Assembly (NCBI GenBank): GCA_046262315.1 | Contig: JBHEMZ010000126.1 | Span: 1 to 34,135 of the forward strand | From: JACVRM01 sp046262315 | Lineage (GTDB): Bacteria; Actinomycetota; Thermoleophilia; Gaiellales; Gaiellaceae | Direction of reading: 5' to 3' | Length of the DNA stretch: 34,135 bases | Shown: positions 21,946 through 29,331 of the stretch, in pieces | How the letters are laid out: the number at the start of each line of letters is the position of its first letter | Numbering within the stretch: the stretch's first letter is position 1 | Notes under the pieces: generated by a model | Told to the model about the DNA's origin: nothing | Seen by the model: the letters and a program-made list of their open reading frames with translations, nothing else | Database searches by the model: none | Made by a program: the position numbers and the translations under genes

Positions 21946-23187
21946 CTAGCCGCCGCCCGTGGTCACGGGGCCTGCCTCACGGCGCGACGAAGCCGGATCC
22001 CACGACACGAGCGGCGACATCTCGCCGGTGTGCCCGTTCAAGCGCCGGAATCCCAGCGCGTGCTCGGCCTGCATCATCTTGTGGATCTGCGTTGTGCCCT
22101 CGTAGATGATGGGCGCCCGCGCGTTGCGGAAGTACCGCTCGATCCCGTACTCCGCGGCATACCCGTACGAGCCGAACACCTGGATCGCCAGATGCGCCGC
22201 GCGGAAGGCGCACTCCGTCGCGTGCCACTTCGCCAGCGACGTCTCGCGCGTGTTGCGCAGCCCCTCGTTCTTCATCCAGGCGGCCTGCATGACGAGGAGC
22301 TTGGAGGTCTCGTAGCCGAGCACCAGCTCGGCGATCATGTCCTGGACGAACTGGTAGCGGCCGATCGCTTGTCCGAACGTCTCACGTTCCCGCGCGTACT
22401 CGACCGAGCGCTCCAGGCACGCGCGTACCACTCCGACCGCGCCGGCGGCGACCGTGAAGCGGCCCTGGTCGAGCCCGTACATGGCGATCTCGAAGCCCTG
22501 TCCCTCCTCGCCGACGAGGTTCGCGGCCGGCACCTCGACGTCCTCGAAGAAGAGCTCGCCGGTCGAACCCGCCCAGATGCCGAGCTTGTGCTCGGTCTCG
22601 CGGGTCGACACGCCGGCCCATTCGCGCTCGACGACGAACGCGGAGATGCCTCGGTGCTTCGCCCCCGGATCCGTCTTCGCGAACACGAGCTGGTGGTCGG
22701 CGACGGTCGCGTACGAAATCCAGTTCTTCTGGCCGTTCAGGACATAGGTGTCGCCCTCGCGCCGCGCCGATGTGCGCATAGCGGCCACGTCCGAGCCCGC
22801 ACCCGGCTCCGTCAGCCCGAAGCAGGCGAGCTTCTCGCCGCGCGCCTGCGGGACGAGATAGCGCTGCTTCTGCTCCTCGCTTCCGTAGTGGAGGAGCGAC
22901 AGTGAGTTGAGCCCGACGTGGACGGAGATGAGCGTCCGGAAGGCGGCCTCGCCGCGCTCGATCTCCTCGCATGCGAGCGCCTCGGAAACGAAGTCGAGTC
23001 CTGCGCCACCGTACTCCTCGGGCACGACGATGCCGAGCAGACCGAGTTCCCCCATGCCCTCGATTACGCCCAGGTCCAGGCGGTGCGCGATGTCATTCTC
23101 GACGGCGTTCGGTAGCACGCGCTCATCCACGAACGCGCGCACCGTTTCCTGGATCAGCCGCTGTTCCTCGCTGAGCTCGAAGTCCAC
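21946..23187 (-). CDS. Acyl-CoA dehydrogenase
   Basis: The 413-residue flavoprotein performs alpha,beta-desaturation of acyl-CoA in fatty acid or branched-chain amino acid breakdown. It has the FAD/substrate segment CFGLTEPGAGSDVAAMRT, the motif YVLNGQKNWIS, the C-terminal RYFRNARAPIIYEGTTQIHKMM with catalytic E363, and the final GIERYFRNAR helix. It is about 30 residues longer than usual at the C-terminus. GTG 23187 begins right at the family start DFELSEEQ and is preceded by TAAACT 7 nt upstream; the frame is open further upstream but is Arg/Pro-rich there. Confidence 0.94.
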   Translation of the reverse strand: MDFELSEEQRLIQETVRAFVDERVLPNAVENDIAHRLDLGVIEGMGELGLLGIVVPEEYGGAGLDFVSEALACEEIERGEAAFRTLISVHVGLNSLSLLHYGSEEQKQRYLVPQARGEKLACFGLTEPGAGSDVAAMRTSARREGDTYVLNGQKNWISYATVADHQLVFAKTDPGAKHRGISAFVVEREWAGVSTRETEHKLGIWAGSTGELFFEDVEVPAANLVGEEGQGFEIAMYGLDQGRFTVAAGAVGVVRACLERSVEYARERETFGQAIGRYQFVQDMIAELVLGYETSKLLVMQAAWMKNEGLRNTRETSLAKWHATECAFRAAHLAIQVFGSYGYAAEYGIERYFRNARAPIIYEGTTQIHKMMQAEHALGFRRLNGHTGEMSPLVSWDPASSRREAGPVTTGGG

Positions 23188-23194
23188 CGCGCCC

Positions 23195-23200
23195 AGTTTA
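23195..23200 (-). promoter_or_regulatory. -10-like box of the acyl-CoA dehydrogenase
   Basis: Minus-strand TAAACT ends 7 nt before GTG 23187, without a ribosome binding site between them. Confidence 0.45.
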
Positions 23201-23234
23201 CGGGCGCTCGTAGCCCGACCCGGAGGGCCGGCGG

Positions 23235-23426
23235 CTAGCTCGCGGCAGGGTACGGGTCTTCTGGGCTGTCTCCTCCGCCGGTGAGGGCGTCCCACGAGTA
23301 CGGTCCATCGCACTTGGGGCAGGGCGGAAGCGACTGGACGGACTGGATGCCGAGCTCATAGCCGCAGTTCGTGCAGCGATAGGTGCCGGCCGAGACGTCG
23401 CTGCCGACGGGAGCTGGGTTGGCCAT
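23235..23426 (-). CDS. Small zinc-ribbon protein (63 residues)
   Basis: A 63-residue product with one zinc ribbon: YRCTNCGYEL and PPCPKCDGP form a C-x2-C ... C-x2-C tetrad with 17-18 residues between pairs. The N-terminus (MANPAPVGSDVSAGTY) and the Pro/Ser-rich C-terminus look disordered. Start ATG 23426 has AGGAGG about 5 nt upstream. The pattern is like the small rubrerythrin-type or FmdB-like ribbon proteins that are often annotated as zinc ribbon-containing protein; the role is unknown. It lies 47 nt upstream of the acyl-CoA dehydrogenase start on the same strand and has a structured leader. Confidence 0.85.
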   Translation of the reverse strand: MANPAPVGSDVSAGTYRCTNCGYELGIQSVQSLPPCPKCDGPYSWDALTGGGDSPEDPYPAAS

Positions 23427-23447
23427 GTGTCCTCCTTTCGGTTTCCG

Positions 23448-23491
23448 GTGTGGGCTACCCGAGAACGGCGTCTCGTAACCCTGGCCCACAC
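23448..23491 (-). promoter_or_regulatory. Two-stem structured leader of the zinc-ribbon gene
   Basis: GTGTGGGC (23448-23455) pairs with GCCCACAC (23484-23491), and inside it CGAGA (23460-23464) pairs with TCTCG (23471-23475). The element ends about 22 nt before the minus-strand start and just above its ribosome binding site, the place for an RNA control element. It matches no riboswitch I know. Confidence 0.45.
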
Positions 23492-23860
23492 GTCTCCGTC
23501 TTTCACGACCGGGCTCGCACGAGGTGAGCACGAATCGAAGCGAGTGCGGTCGTCGGCGCAGCTCGCGCGCGAGCGCCAGGCCGGCGGGCGTCCACGTGGC
23601 GCTTGGGCAACTCGCCTCGTCCCGGACTAACGGGGTCGCCACGGCTACGACCTCCGCGGCGAGCAGATAGACGTGCCTCGAGGGGTTGACGCTTGAACGC
23701 GAGGAGGCCCGATCGCCGTGGATTCTCGTGTCGGCGGTCCCGGGTGTGACCAGTCGGCTGCGACGGTAGCGGCCTCCTCGTTGGGTCGCGGTGTGAGTCG
23801 CGCGGCCGGGCTCGGCGTCGCCGTCGTCGCGACACCCTCGGGGTAGTGCTCTCTACGTCA
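23492..23860. other. Intergenic stretch with no recognised gene
   Basis: About 370 nt. A minus-strand frame stays open from about 23800 into the zinc-ribbon gene; its part near 23500-23650 (with ATWTPAGLALARELRRRP and LRFVLTSCEPG) looks more protein-like than usual shadow translation, but it lacks a good start, and the zinc-ribbon gene has its own strong ribosome binding site. I see no RNA gene or mobile element; it may hold a decayed gene fragment. Confidence 0.3.
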
Positions 23861-23866
23861 TAGAAT
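23861..23866 (+). promoter_or_regulatory. -10-like box of the 75-residue gene
   Basis: TAGAAT, close to consensus TATAAT, ends 6 nt before ATG 23873. Confidence 0.5.
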
Positions 23867-23872
23867 CCGAGG

Positions 23873-24100
23873 ATGGCCGCGATCCTCGGCCTGGTCGCGC
23901 TCGACGCCGGGCTGCTCGCCTTTTGCGTGCGCACGATCTCCACCCACGAACGCATCTACGACAGTCCAGTTTTCCGCGCGGAGCTGGACCAGGCGCTCGC
24001 CTGGGGGGGCGTGCCCCGCGGCGGATTTGCACTGCTCGTCCTCGCAGGGTTCCTGCTCGACAGCCTCGGCGCCGCCCGCACACGCCGGCGACCTGCCTGA
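23873..24100 (+). CDS. Small membrane protein (75 residues)
   Basis: A 75-residue product with two hydrophobic segments: AAILGLVALDAGLLAF (about 2-17) and GGFALLVLAGFLLDSLGAA (about 50-68), joined by a polar loop (RTISTHERIYDSPVFRAELD), and an Arg-rich end. The family is unknown to me. A near-consensus -10 box 6 nt before the ATG and the one-base gap to the SDR gene support a real gene in an operon. Its function may relate to the SDR downstream, but this is only position. Confidence 0.65.
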   Translation: MAAILGLVALDAGLLAFCVRTISTHERIYDSPVFRAELDQALAWGGVPRGGFALLVLAGFLLDSLGAARTRRRPA

Positions 24101-24101
24101 C

Positions 24102-24935
24102 GTGGCGCTCGAGATCGATCTTTCCGGGCGGGTCGCCTTCGTCACCGGCGGGTCGCGCGGGCTCGGACGATCCGACGCACTAACGCTTGCGCGTGCCGGC
24201 GCGGACGTGGTGATTGCGGACATCCAGCTCGAGTCGGATGCCGGCGAGGACGCGGCGCGTTACGGCGCGCTCGCCCGGGTCGCGCGTGCGCAGGGGGTTG
24301 TCTATACCGAGGCGACCGCCGACGAAATCCGCGGGCTCGGCCGCCGCTCGCTCGCCCTGAAGTGCGACGTCACCGACCGGGAGCAGGTGGGAGCCGCCGT
24401 GGCGCGCACGCTCGCGGAATTCGGCTCGGTCGACATCCTCGTCAACAACGCGGGGACACTCGACCATCTCGGACAGCTGCCGGATCAGCGCCCTGGGCTG
24501 TGGGAGCGCGACCTTCGTGTCAACCTCACCGGCGCCTTCAACTGTGCGCAGGCGGTGTGGCCCCACATGCGCGAGCGAGGCTGGGGACGGATCGTGAACA
24601 TGGCCTCGGTCGCTGGGACGCTCGGGGGATTTGGGCAGGCGAGCTACTCGACCACGAAAGCGGGGCTCCTCGGGCTGACCCGCTCACTCGCGCTCGAGGG
24701 TGCGCGGCACGGCATCACGGTGAACGCGATCGTGCCGGGCGTGATCGCAACCGAGGCGTTCCACTTCGGCAACGCCGAGATGAACGAACGCATGATCCGC
24801 CGCACGGCGTTCCGGCGCCACGGCGAGCCGCAGGACGTTGCGAACGCGATTGCGTTCCTCTGCTCCGACCTAGCCGGGTACATCACCGGCGTCGGGTTGC
24901 ACGTCTCCGGCGGCATCGAGCTCTTCACCTTCTGA
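24102..24935 (+). CDS. Short-chain dehydrogenase/reductase
   Basis: The 277-residue product is a classical SDR using NAD(P)H: cofactor motif TGGSRGLG (15-22), D90 in LKCDVTD, NNAG (115-118), active-site S169, Y182 and K186 in the YSTTK motif, and the C-terminal ITGVGLHVSGG. An insert of about 20-25 residues (residues about 50-75, AARYGALARVARAQG...) separates the first beta-alpha units, longer than in FabG, as in carveol-dehydrogenase-like or mycofactocin-linked SDRs. GTG 24102 starts one base after the stop of the 75-residue gene. Substrate unknown. Confidence 0.92.
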   Translation: MALEIDLSGRVAFVTGGSRGLGRSDALTLARAGADVVIADIQLESDAGEDAARYGALARVARAQGVVYTEATADEIRGLGRRSLALKCDVTDREQVGAAVARTLAEFGSVDILVNNAGTLDHLGQLPDQRPGLWERDLRVNLTGAFNCAQAVWPHMRERGWGRIVNMASVAGTLGGFGQASYSTTKAGLLGLTRSLALEGARHGITVNAIVPGVIATEAFHFGNAEMNERMIRRTAFRRHGEPQDVANAIAFLCSDLAGYITGVGLHVSGGIELFTF

Positions 24936-24943
24936 CGGAAAAG

Positions 24944-24962
24944 CATGTCCTTGCCGGACATG
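24944..24962. repeat. Palindromic repeat after the SDR gene (dispersed repeat, copy 2)
   Basis: CATGTCC (24944-24950), loop TTGCC and GGACATG (24956-24962) form a 7-bp stem starting 9 nt after the SDR stop. Positions 24945-24965 match the element at 1415-1435 in 18 of 21 bases. It may work as a terminator or be a REP-like repeat. Confidence 0.5.
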
Positions 24963-24996
24963 TCCCCACCACGGTGCCCCGGCCTCCTCCCCGCTG

Positions 24997-25026
24997 CAGA
25001 CGCTAGCGGGAAAAAACGCGCGTCTG
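24997..25026. terminator. Hairpin in the SDR-VanW intergenic region
   Basis: CAGACGC (24997-25003) pairs with GCGTCTG (25020-25026) around a 16-nt loop containing A6. The 264-nt gap between the SDR and the VanW gene holds this, the repeat at 24944 and the promoter at 25185; no gene is seen in the rest. Confidence 0.35.
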
Positions 25027-25184
25027 TGTGCCGGATGTGCCCGGTGTGAGACGGCCGGGGTCAAGCGCGTCGCGATCCGGCTTCGTGACGCCGCGGCATG
25101 CTCGAGAGCACGGCCGAGCTGCCGGATCTCCGCTGCGAGTGTCGGCGTCTCTCGAGCCTGAGCAGGAGCGCCGGCCGCCGCGGC

Positions 25185-25190
25185 TAAGAT
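25185..25190 (+). promoter_or_regulatory. -10-like box of the VanW gene
   Basis: TAAGAT ends 9 nt before GTG 25200; no ribosome binding site is visible. Confidence 0.45.
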
Positions 25191-25199
25191 GGCGACGTC

Positions 25200-27071
25200 G
25201 TGGCCATCGACGCCAGTTTCCGCACGGTCCCGCAGCGACGTAGGCGCCCGCTGCGCGTTCGCGCGCTCCTCTGGAGCTGCGCGGGCCTGCTGGCGGGTGG
25301 GGTCGCGCTGGTGGGGATCGGCTTCGCGTTCGCCGGGTCGTCGAAGACCTTGCCGGAGGGGGCGCGAATCGCCGGAACCGACGTCGGCGGCCTGTCGGTC
25401 GACAAGGCGACTGAACTGCTCGAGGAGCGCGCCGCGCGGGTGTACGAGACGCCACTCACCTTCACCGCGGGCGAGCGTCGCTGGCGGATTTCCGCACGGC
25501 AGCTCGAGGTGAGCGTGGACTGGGCGGCGGCCGTCGAGGCGGCGCGCGAGCGCGGCGAGGGGTTCGGGCCAGTCCAGGGCTTCCGACGGCTGGGCGTGCG
25601 CTTCTTCGGGGCCGACGTCGCCCCGCCGACCCGCGTCTACGAGGGCGCACTCAACTTCTACCTGCAGCGGATCGAGCGCGGAGCGAACGTCCCGCCGCGC
25701 GCGGCCGCGATCCGCTTGCGCGGGCTGCGCCCCGTGCTCGTGCCTGAGCGAGACGGCATCGCGCTCCACCGCACCGCAGCCGACGACGTGATCGTGGGTG
25801 CGCTGGCCGCATTCGCCCGGAAACGCGCCGTGGCCCTGCCCGTCACGGTGCAGTCCCTGAGTGTCAAAGCGCGCCAGCTCCAGCCGGCGCTCGCCCAGAC
25901 GCGGCTCGCCCTCTCCCAGCCTGTGCGGCTGACGCTCGGCCAGAAGCGATGGCGGGTGCCGCGCTGGCGCCTGGCACAGCTGCTCGAGCTGCCGTCCGAC
26001 GGCGTGCGCCGTCTGCGGGTCGGCGGCTCGCGCGCCGACCGCTACTTCGCCCGGCTCGGCCGCGGAATCGAGCGCGAGCCCGTGGACGCTGGCTTCGCCG
26101 TACGCGGAAACGGCACCGTCGACGTCGTCCCGGGGAAGCCCGGCCGCAAGCTCGACGCGGACGCAACCTCGGCCGCCATCCTGGCCGCGGCCCTCTCGCG
26201 CACGAACCGGGTTGCTGCGATCACCGTGGCCGGCGCGGCGCCCGAGCGTACGACCGCCGAGGCGAAGGCGATGGAGATCCGGAAGCTCGTCGCGGGCTAC
26301 GAGACCATCTACGGCGGCGATGCCAACCGCATCCACAACGTGCAGCTCGTGGCGCAGATGGTGGACGGGGCTTTGATCGCGCCTGGCAAGACGTTCTCAT
26401 TCAACGGGACGACAGGCGAGCGCACGTCCGAGAAGGGGTTCCTCGAAGCGCCGGTGATCATCAACGGCGAGCTTCAGACCGGACTCGGCGGCGGTGTCTG
26501 CCAGGTCTCGACGACAGTCTTCAACGCCGCCTACGAAGCCGGCCTGCCCATCACAGAGCGGACGAACCACTCGCTCTACATCAGCCACTACCCGCAGGGC
26601 CGCGACGCCACAGTCAACTATCCGGACCTGGACCTCAAGTTCGTGAACGACACCGGCCGCTGGCTGCTCCTGCGCACCTTCGTCGGCTCGTCGTCGCTTG
26701 TCGTGAACCTGTACGGGACCCCGACCGGCCGCCGGGTCGAGAGCGAGACCGGTGCGCTCACGATCACGGGCCCACCGACGGTGCGGCGCATCTCTGACCC
26801 GTCGCTTCCGCGTGGACAGTTCGTGGTGGAGGACTACGGGGAGCCGTCGCGCTCCACAAGTGCCACGCGCCGGGTATTCGACGCGCGCGACAAGCTTTTG
26901 TCTGAGATGACGTGGAGCTCGTCCTACCGGTCGGAACCGAAGATCGTCCGCGTCGGCGCGCTGGCCCCGCCAAAGCCCCCCGCGAAGCCGAAGGACGAGG
27001 ACAAGCCGAAGGACGGCCAGCCGCCCACCACCACGAACAGTGTCACCCCGACCACGACGCCCGCTCCGTAG
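25200..27071 (+). CDS. VanW-family cell-wall-associated protein
   Basis: The 623-residue product has an Arg-rich cytoplasmic start, one membrane segment (about 22-45, LLWSCAGLLAGGVALVGIGFAF), and two repeats of a peptidoglycan-binding-like domain (each starts with a G-T/V-DVGGLSVDKA-type motif and ends near LTFTAGERRWRIS or RLTLGQKRWRVP). The VanW domain spans about residues 375-520, with PGKTFSFNGTTGERTSEKGF, GGGVCQVSTTVFNAAYEAGLPI and the SHYPQGRDATVNYPDLDLKF motif. A Pro/Lys/Thr-rich tail follows. VanW occurs in vancomycin clusters but is common in Gram-positives without them; its role is unknown. GTG 25200 follows TAAGAT. It overlaps the convergent thioesterase by 29 nt. Confidence 0.92.
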   Translation: MAIDASFRTVPQRRRRPLRVRALLWSCAGLLAGGVALVGIGFAFAGSSKTLPEGARIAGTDVGGLSVDKATELLEERAARVYETPLTFTAGERRWRISARQLEVSVDWAAAVEAARERGEGFGPVQGFRRLGVRFFGADVAPPTRVYEGALNFYLQRIERGANVPPRAAAIRLRGLRPVLVPERDGIALHRTAADDVIVGALAAFARKRAVALPVTVQSLSVKARQLQPALAQTRLALSQPVRLTLGQKRWRVPRWRLAQLLELPSDGVRRLRVGGSRADRYFARLGRGIEREPVDAGFAVRGNGTVDVVPGKPGRKLDADATSAAILAAALSRTNRVAAITVAGAAPERTTAEAKAMEIRKLVAGYETIYGGDANRIHNVQLVAQMVDGALIAPGKTFSFNGTTGERTSEKGFLEAPVIINGELQTGLGGGVCQVSTTVFNAAYEAGLPITERTNHSLYISHYPQGRDATVNYPDLDLKFVNDTGRWLLLRTFVGSSSLVVNLYGTPTGRRVESETGALTITGPPTVRRISDPSLPRGQFVVEDYGEPSRSTSATRRVFDARDKLLSEMTWSSSYRSEPKIVRVGALAPPKPPAKPKDEDKPKDGQPPTTTNSVTPTTTPAP

Positions 27072-27480
27072 CGTCCTCGGCTGCGCGGATCGCCTCCGCC
27101 AGGTAGTCGGGCACGCGCGTGGGGCGGAAAGTGGCCGCTTCGACTGCTGCGTGGCCCGTCCACCCATCGGCCAGTAGCTCGCCCGCGCGCTCGACCGCGT
27201 ACTCGAAGCGGAAGCGCGCGCCGCGCAACTCCGTGCAGCGGACGCCGATCTCCAGCACGTCGTCGAAGCGCGCGGGCTGGAGGTACCTGACGTTCGCCTC
27301 GATCGTCAGCGCCTCCACGCCGCTCTCTCGCAGTCCCTGGTAGCCGCCGTCGAAGCGCGCCAGGTAGTCGACGCGCGCCGTCTCGAACCAGACGAGGTAC
27401 ACAGCATTGTTGGCAATGGCCTGCGCGTCCGTCTCCGCGAAGCGAACGCGAACCTCCGTGGTGAAGAGGAAGCCGTCCAT
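27043..27480 (-). CDS. Acyl-CoA thioesterase, hot-dog fold (YbgC/FadM-like)
   Basis: A 145-residue hot-dog protein: EVRVRFAETDAQAIANNAVYLVWFETARVDYL is the 4-hydroxybenzoyl-CoA thioesterase signature with the catalytic aspartate in ETDA. The usual next residues GxVYHA are here AIANNA, so the Gly and His common in the loop are changed. It hydrolyses acyl-CoA thioesters, likely as part of fatty acid turnover. ATG 27480 is preferred over the in-frame TTG 27498, since MDGFLFTTEVRVRF is the natural start and CACTCT ends 6 nt upstream. Confidence 0.85.
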   Translation of the reverse strand: MDGFLFTTEVRVRFAETDAQAIANNAVYLVWFETARVDYLARFDGGYQGLRESGVEALTIEANVRYLQPARFDDVLEIGVRCTELRGARFRFEYAVERAGELLADGWTGHAAVEAATFRPTRVPDYLAEAIRAAEDATERASWSG

Positions 27481-27544
27481 GAACGCAGAGTGTCGCAAGG
27501 CCGCTGCGCGGTGACAGGACGTACCGCTCGAATCTCAAACATGC

Positions 27545-27550
27545 TATATT
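27545..27550 (+). promoter_or_regulatory. Extended -10 box of the DUF2339 operon
   Basis: TATATT preceded by TGC makes an extended -10 (TGnTATATT, 27542-27550), 11 nt before ATG 27562. It rules out the upstream ATG 27541, which would lie at the promoter. Confidence 0.55.
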
Positions 27551-27561
27551 GCGAACCTGAG

Positions 27562-29331
27562 ATGCGCGATGACGGCGACAGGCTGGCAGAGCTGGAGCGG
27601 GCTCTCGCGGAGCTGACGCGGCGGGTCGAGTCGCTCGAGGCCCCGCCGCGCCGGGTCGAGCCGCCGAAGGAGGCGAGACCGGTCTCTCCTCCTCCTCCTC
27701 CTCCTCCTCCTCCTCCTCCTCCTCCTTCATCGCCGCCGCCTGCACTGCCGGAACGCCCGCACGTTCAGCGCGATCTGGAAGACCTGCTCGGCGGCCGGGT
27801 GCTCGCCTGGGTCGGGGGCTCGGCGGTGCTGCTCGGCATCGTCTTCTTCCTTGTCATGGCCGTCCGCCGCGGGTGGATCGACGAGCCGACGCGCACGGTG
27901 CTCGCCGCACTCGGCTCGGGTGCGCTCGTCGTGATCGGCGTCTGGTTGCACGACCGGCGTGATCAGACCGACGCGGCACTCGCGACGGCGGCGAGCGGCC
28001 TTGCCGGCCTGTTCGCGACGCTCGTGGTGGCGACCCAGGTCTACGACCTCGTCGCGGCGCCGCTCGGGCTGGCCGCGGCAGGCGTCGTCGGTGCGGTGGG
28101 CACCGCGATCGCCGTGCGCTGGAACTCGGTGGTCGTGGGCGCGATCGGGGTCGTCGGGGCCCTGCTCGCGCCGGCGCTGGTCGACGCCGGCACGGAGGGA
28201 GGCGCGCTCGCTTTCATGGCCGTTGCTCTCTGCTCGGCGGTCGGCGTTCTCCTGTGGCAGAAGTGGAACTGGCTCGCCGTCGCGGCGTTCGCCGTCTCGG
28301 CGCCCCAGCTGCTCGCCTGGATGCTCGACGAATACAACGAGCGCCTCGCGTTGACGCTGGGGGTGCTCGCCGCCTTCTGGGCGCTCTACATCGCCGCCGC
28401 CGTCGGCTACGAGCTGCGGGCGCGCTCCTCGGCATTGCTGCCGGTCGCTTCCTGGCTCGTGATTGCCGCGGATGCCGTGCTCCTCGGCGGCGCCGGCTAC
28501 GCGGCCCTTCGGGAGACCAGTCACGGAGACCTCGCGGTCGCCTGGCTCGTGCTCGCGGCCGCCCTGCACATCGCGCTCGGAATCGCCGTACTGCGCCGAG
28601 CGGTCAATCGCGAGATCGGCTCCCTGTTCGTGGCCGCCGGCCTCGTCCTGTCGGCGGTTGCCTTTGCCGACGCGCTCGAGGGTCCGGTGCTCGTCGCCGG
28701 CTGGGCGGTGCAGGCCGTCCTGCTCGCCTACCTCGCACGGCGCGCCGCCGTCGAGCGCGACTCGCGGCCCTCGAGCGAGGCGCGACTGACCGTGGCAGCC
28801 ACCGTCTACGCAGCGCTTGCGGCCGGGCACGTGCTCTACTTCGAGGCGCCGCCCGACGCGCTGCGCTACGGCGTCGAGCAGCTCGACGACGCGCTCGTGG
28901 CGATCGTGCTGTCGAGCGCCGCGACGCTCCGCGTCGCCCGGCTGCGACGCGAGCGGTCGGAGCTTGCGCGCACGGCGCTGATCGCGACCGCGGCCGGTCT
29001 CGTCTACGCGCCATCCATCGCGATCGTCGACCTCTGGGGCGTCACAGATGGCGATCCCAGGCAGCTCGGGCAACTGCTCCTATCCGGCTTCTGGGCGGCC
29101 ACCGGACTCGCGGCGATCATCGCCGGGCTGCTCCGCGACGTGCGCCCGCTGCGGCTGGGCGGGCTGTCGCTCCTCGGGATCGCGGTCGCGAAGGTTTTCC
29201 TCTACGACCTCGCCGAGCTCGAGGAGCTGTACCGCGCGCTCTCGTTCGTCGCGCTCGGGTTGGTGCTGCTCGGCGGCGCGTTCGCCTACGCGCGAACCCG
29301 CAGCGCGGCACGCGCAGAGGAGCAGACGTGA
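27562..29331 (+). CDS. DUF2339 polytopic membrane protein with poly-proline linker
   Basis: The 589-residue product has a short coiled coil (DRLAELERALAELTRRVESLE), a Pro-rich linker with 13 consecutive prolines, and a DUF2339 membrane domain with many hydrophobic segments from about residue 85 to the end (LLGGRVLAWVGGSAVLLGIVFFL, then repeated Ala/Leu/Val helices). DUF2339 proteins have no known function; they are often next to DUF3999, as here. ATG 27562 is chosen over ATG 27541 because of the extended -10. The prolines are all encoded by CCT, unlike the CCG/CCC used elsewhere. Its stop overlaps the DUF3999 start (GTGA). Confidence 0.88.
   Translation: MRDDGDRLAELERALAELTRRVESLEAPPRRVEPPKEARPVSPPPPPPPPPPPPPSSPPPALPERPHVQRDLEDLLGGRVLAWVGGSAVLLGIVFFLVMAVRRGWIDEPTRTVLAALGSGALVVIGVWLHDRRDQTDAALATAASGLAGLFATLVVATQVYDLVAAPLGLAAAGVVGAVGTAIAVRWNSVVVGAIGVVGALLAPALVDAGTEGGALAFMAVALCSAVGVLLWQKWNWLAVAAFAVSAPQLLAWMLDEYNERLALTLGVLAAFWALYIAAAVGYELRARSSALLPVASWLVIAADAVLLGGAGYAALRETSHGDLAVAWLVLAAALHIALGIAVLRRAVNREIGSLFVAAGLVLSAVAFADALEGPVLVAGWAVQAVLLAYLARRAAVERDSRPSSEARLTVAATVYAALAAGHVLYFEAPPDALRYGVEQLDDALVAIVLSSAATLRVARLRRERSELARTALIATAAGLVYAPSIAIVDLWGVTDGDPRQLGQLLLSGFWAATGLAAIIAGLLRDVRPLRLGGLSLLGIAVAKVFLYDLAELEELYRALSFVALGLVLLGGAFAYARTRSAARAEEQT
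27688..27726 (+). repeat. (CCT)13 trinucleotide microsatellite inside the DUF2339 gene
   Basis: Thirteen perfect CCT units encode an uninterrupted run of prolines in the cytoplasmic linker. Being in frame, any gain or loss of units changes the linker length without breaking the gene. Such a pure repeat is prone to slippage. Confidence 0.95.

Noticed and set aside
23235..23642. Longer form of the zinc-ribbon protein starting at 23642
   Set aside because: ATG 23426 has its own AGGAGG site and a structured leader; the upstream part is Arg-rich and crosses that hairpin.
27727..29073. Long minus-strand open frame opposite the DUF2339 gene (and similar long frames at 2440-3801)
   Set aside because: Such frames come from the GC-rich third positions of the real genes; the Arg/Asp/His-rich translations have no recognisable domain and the plus-strand products are clear.
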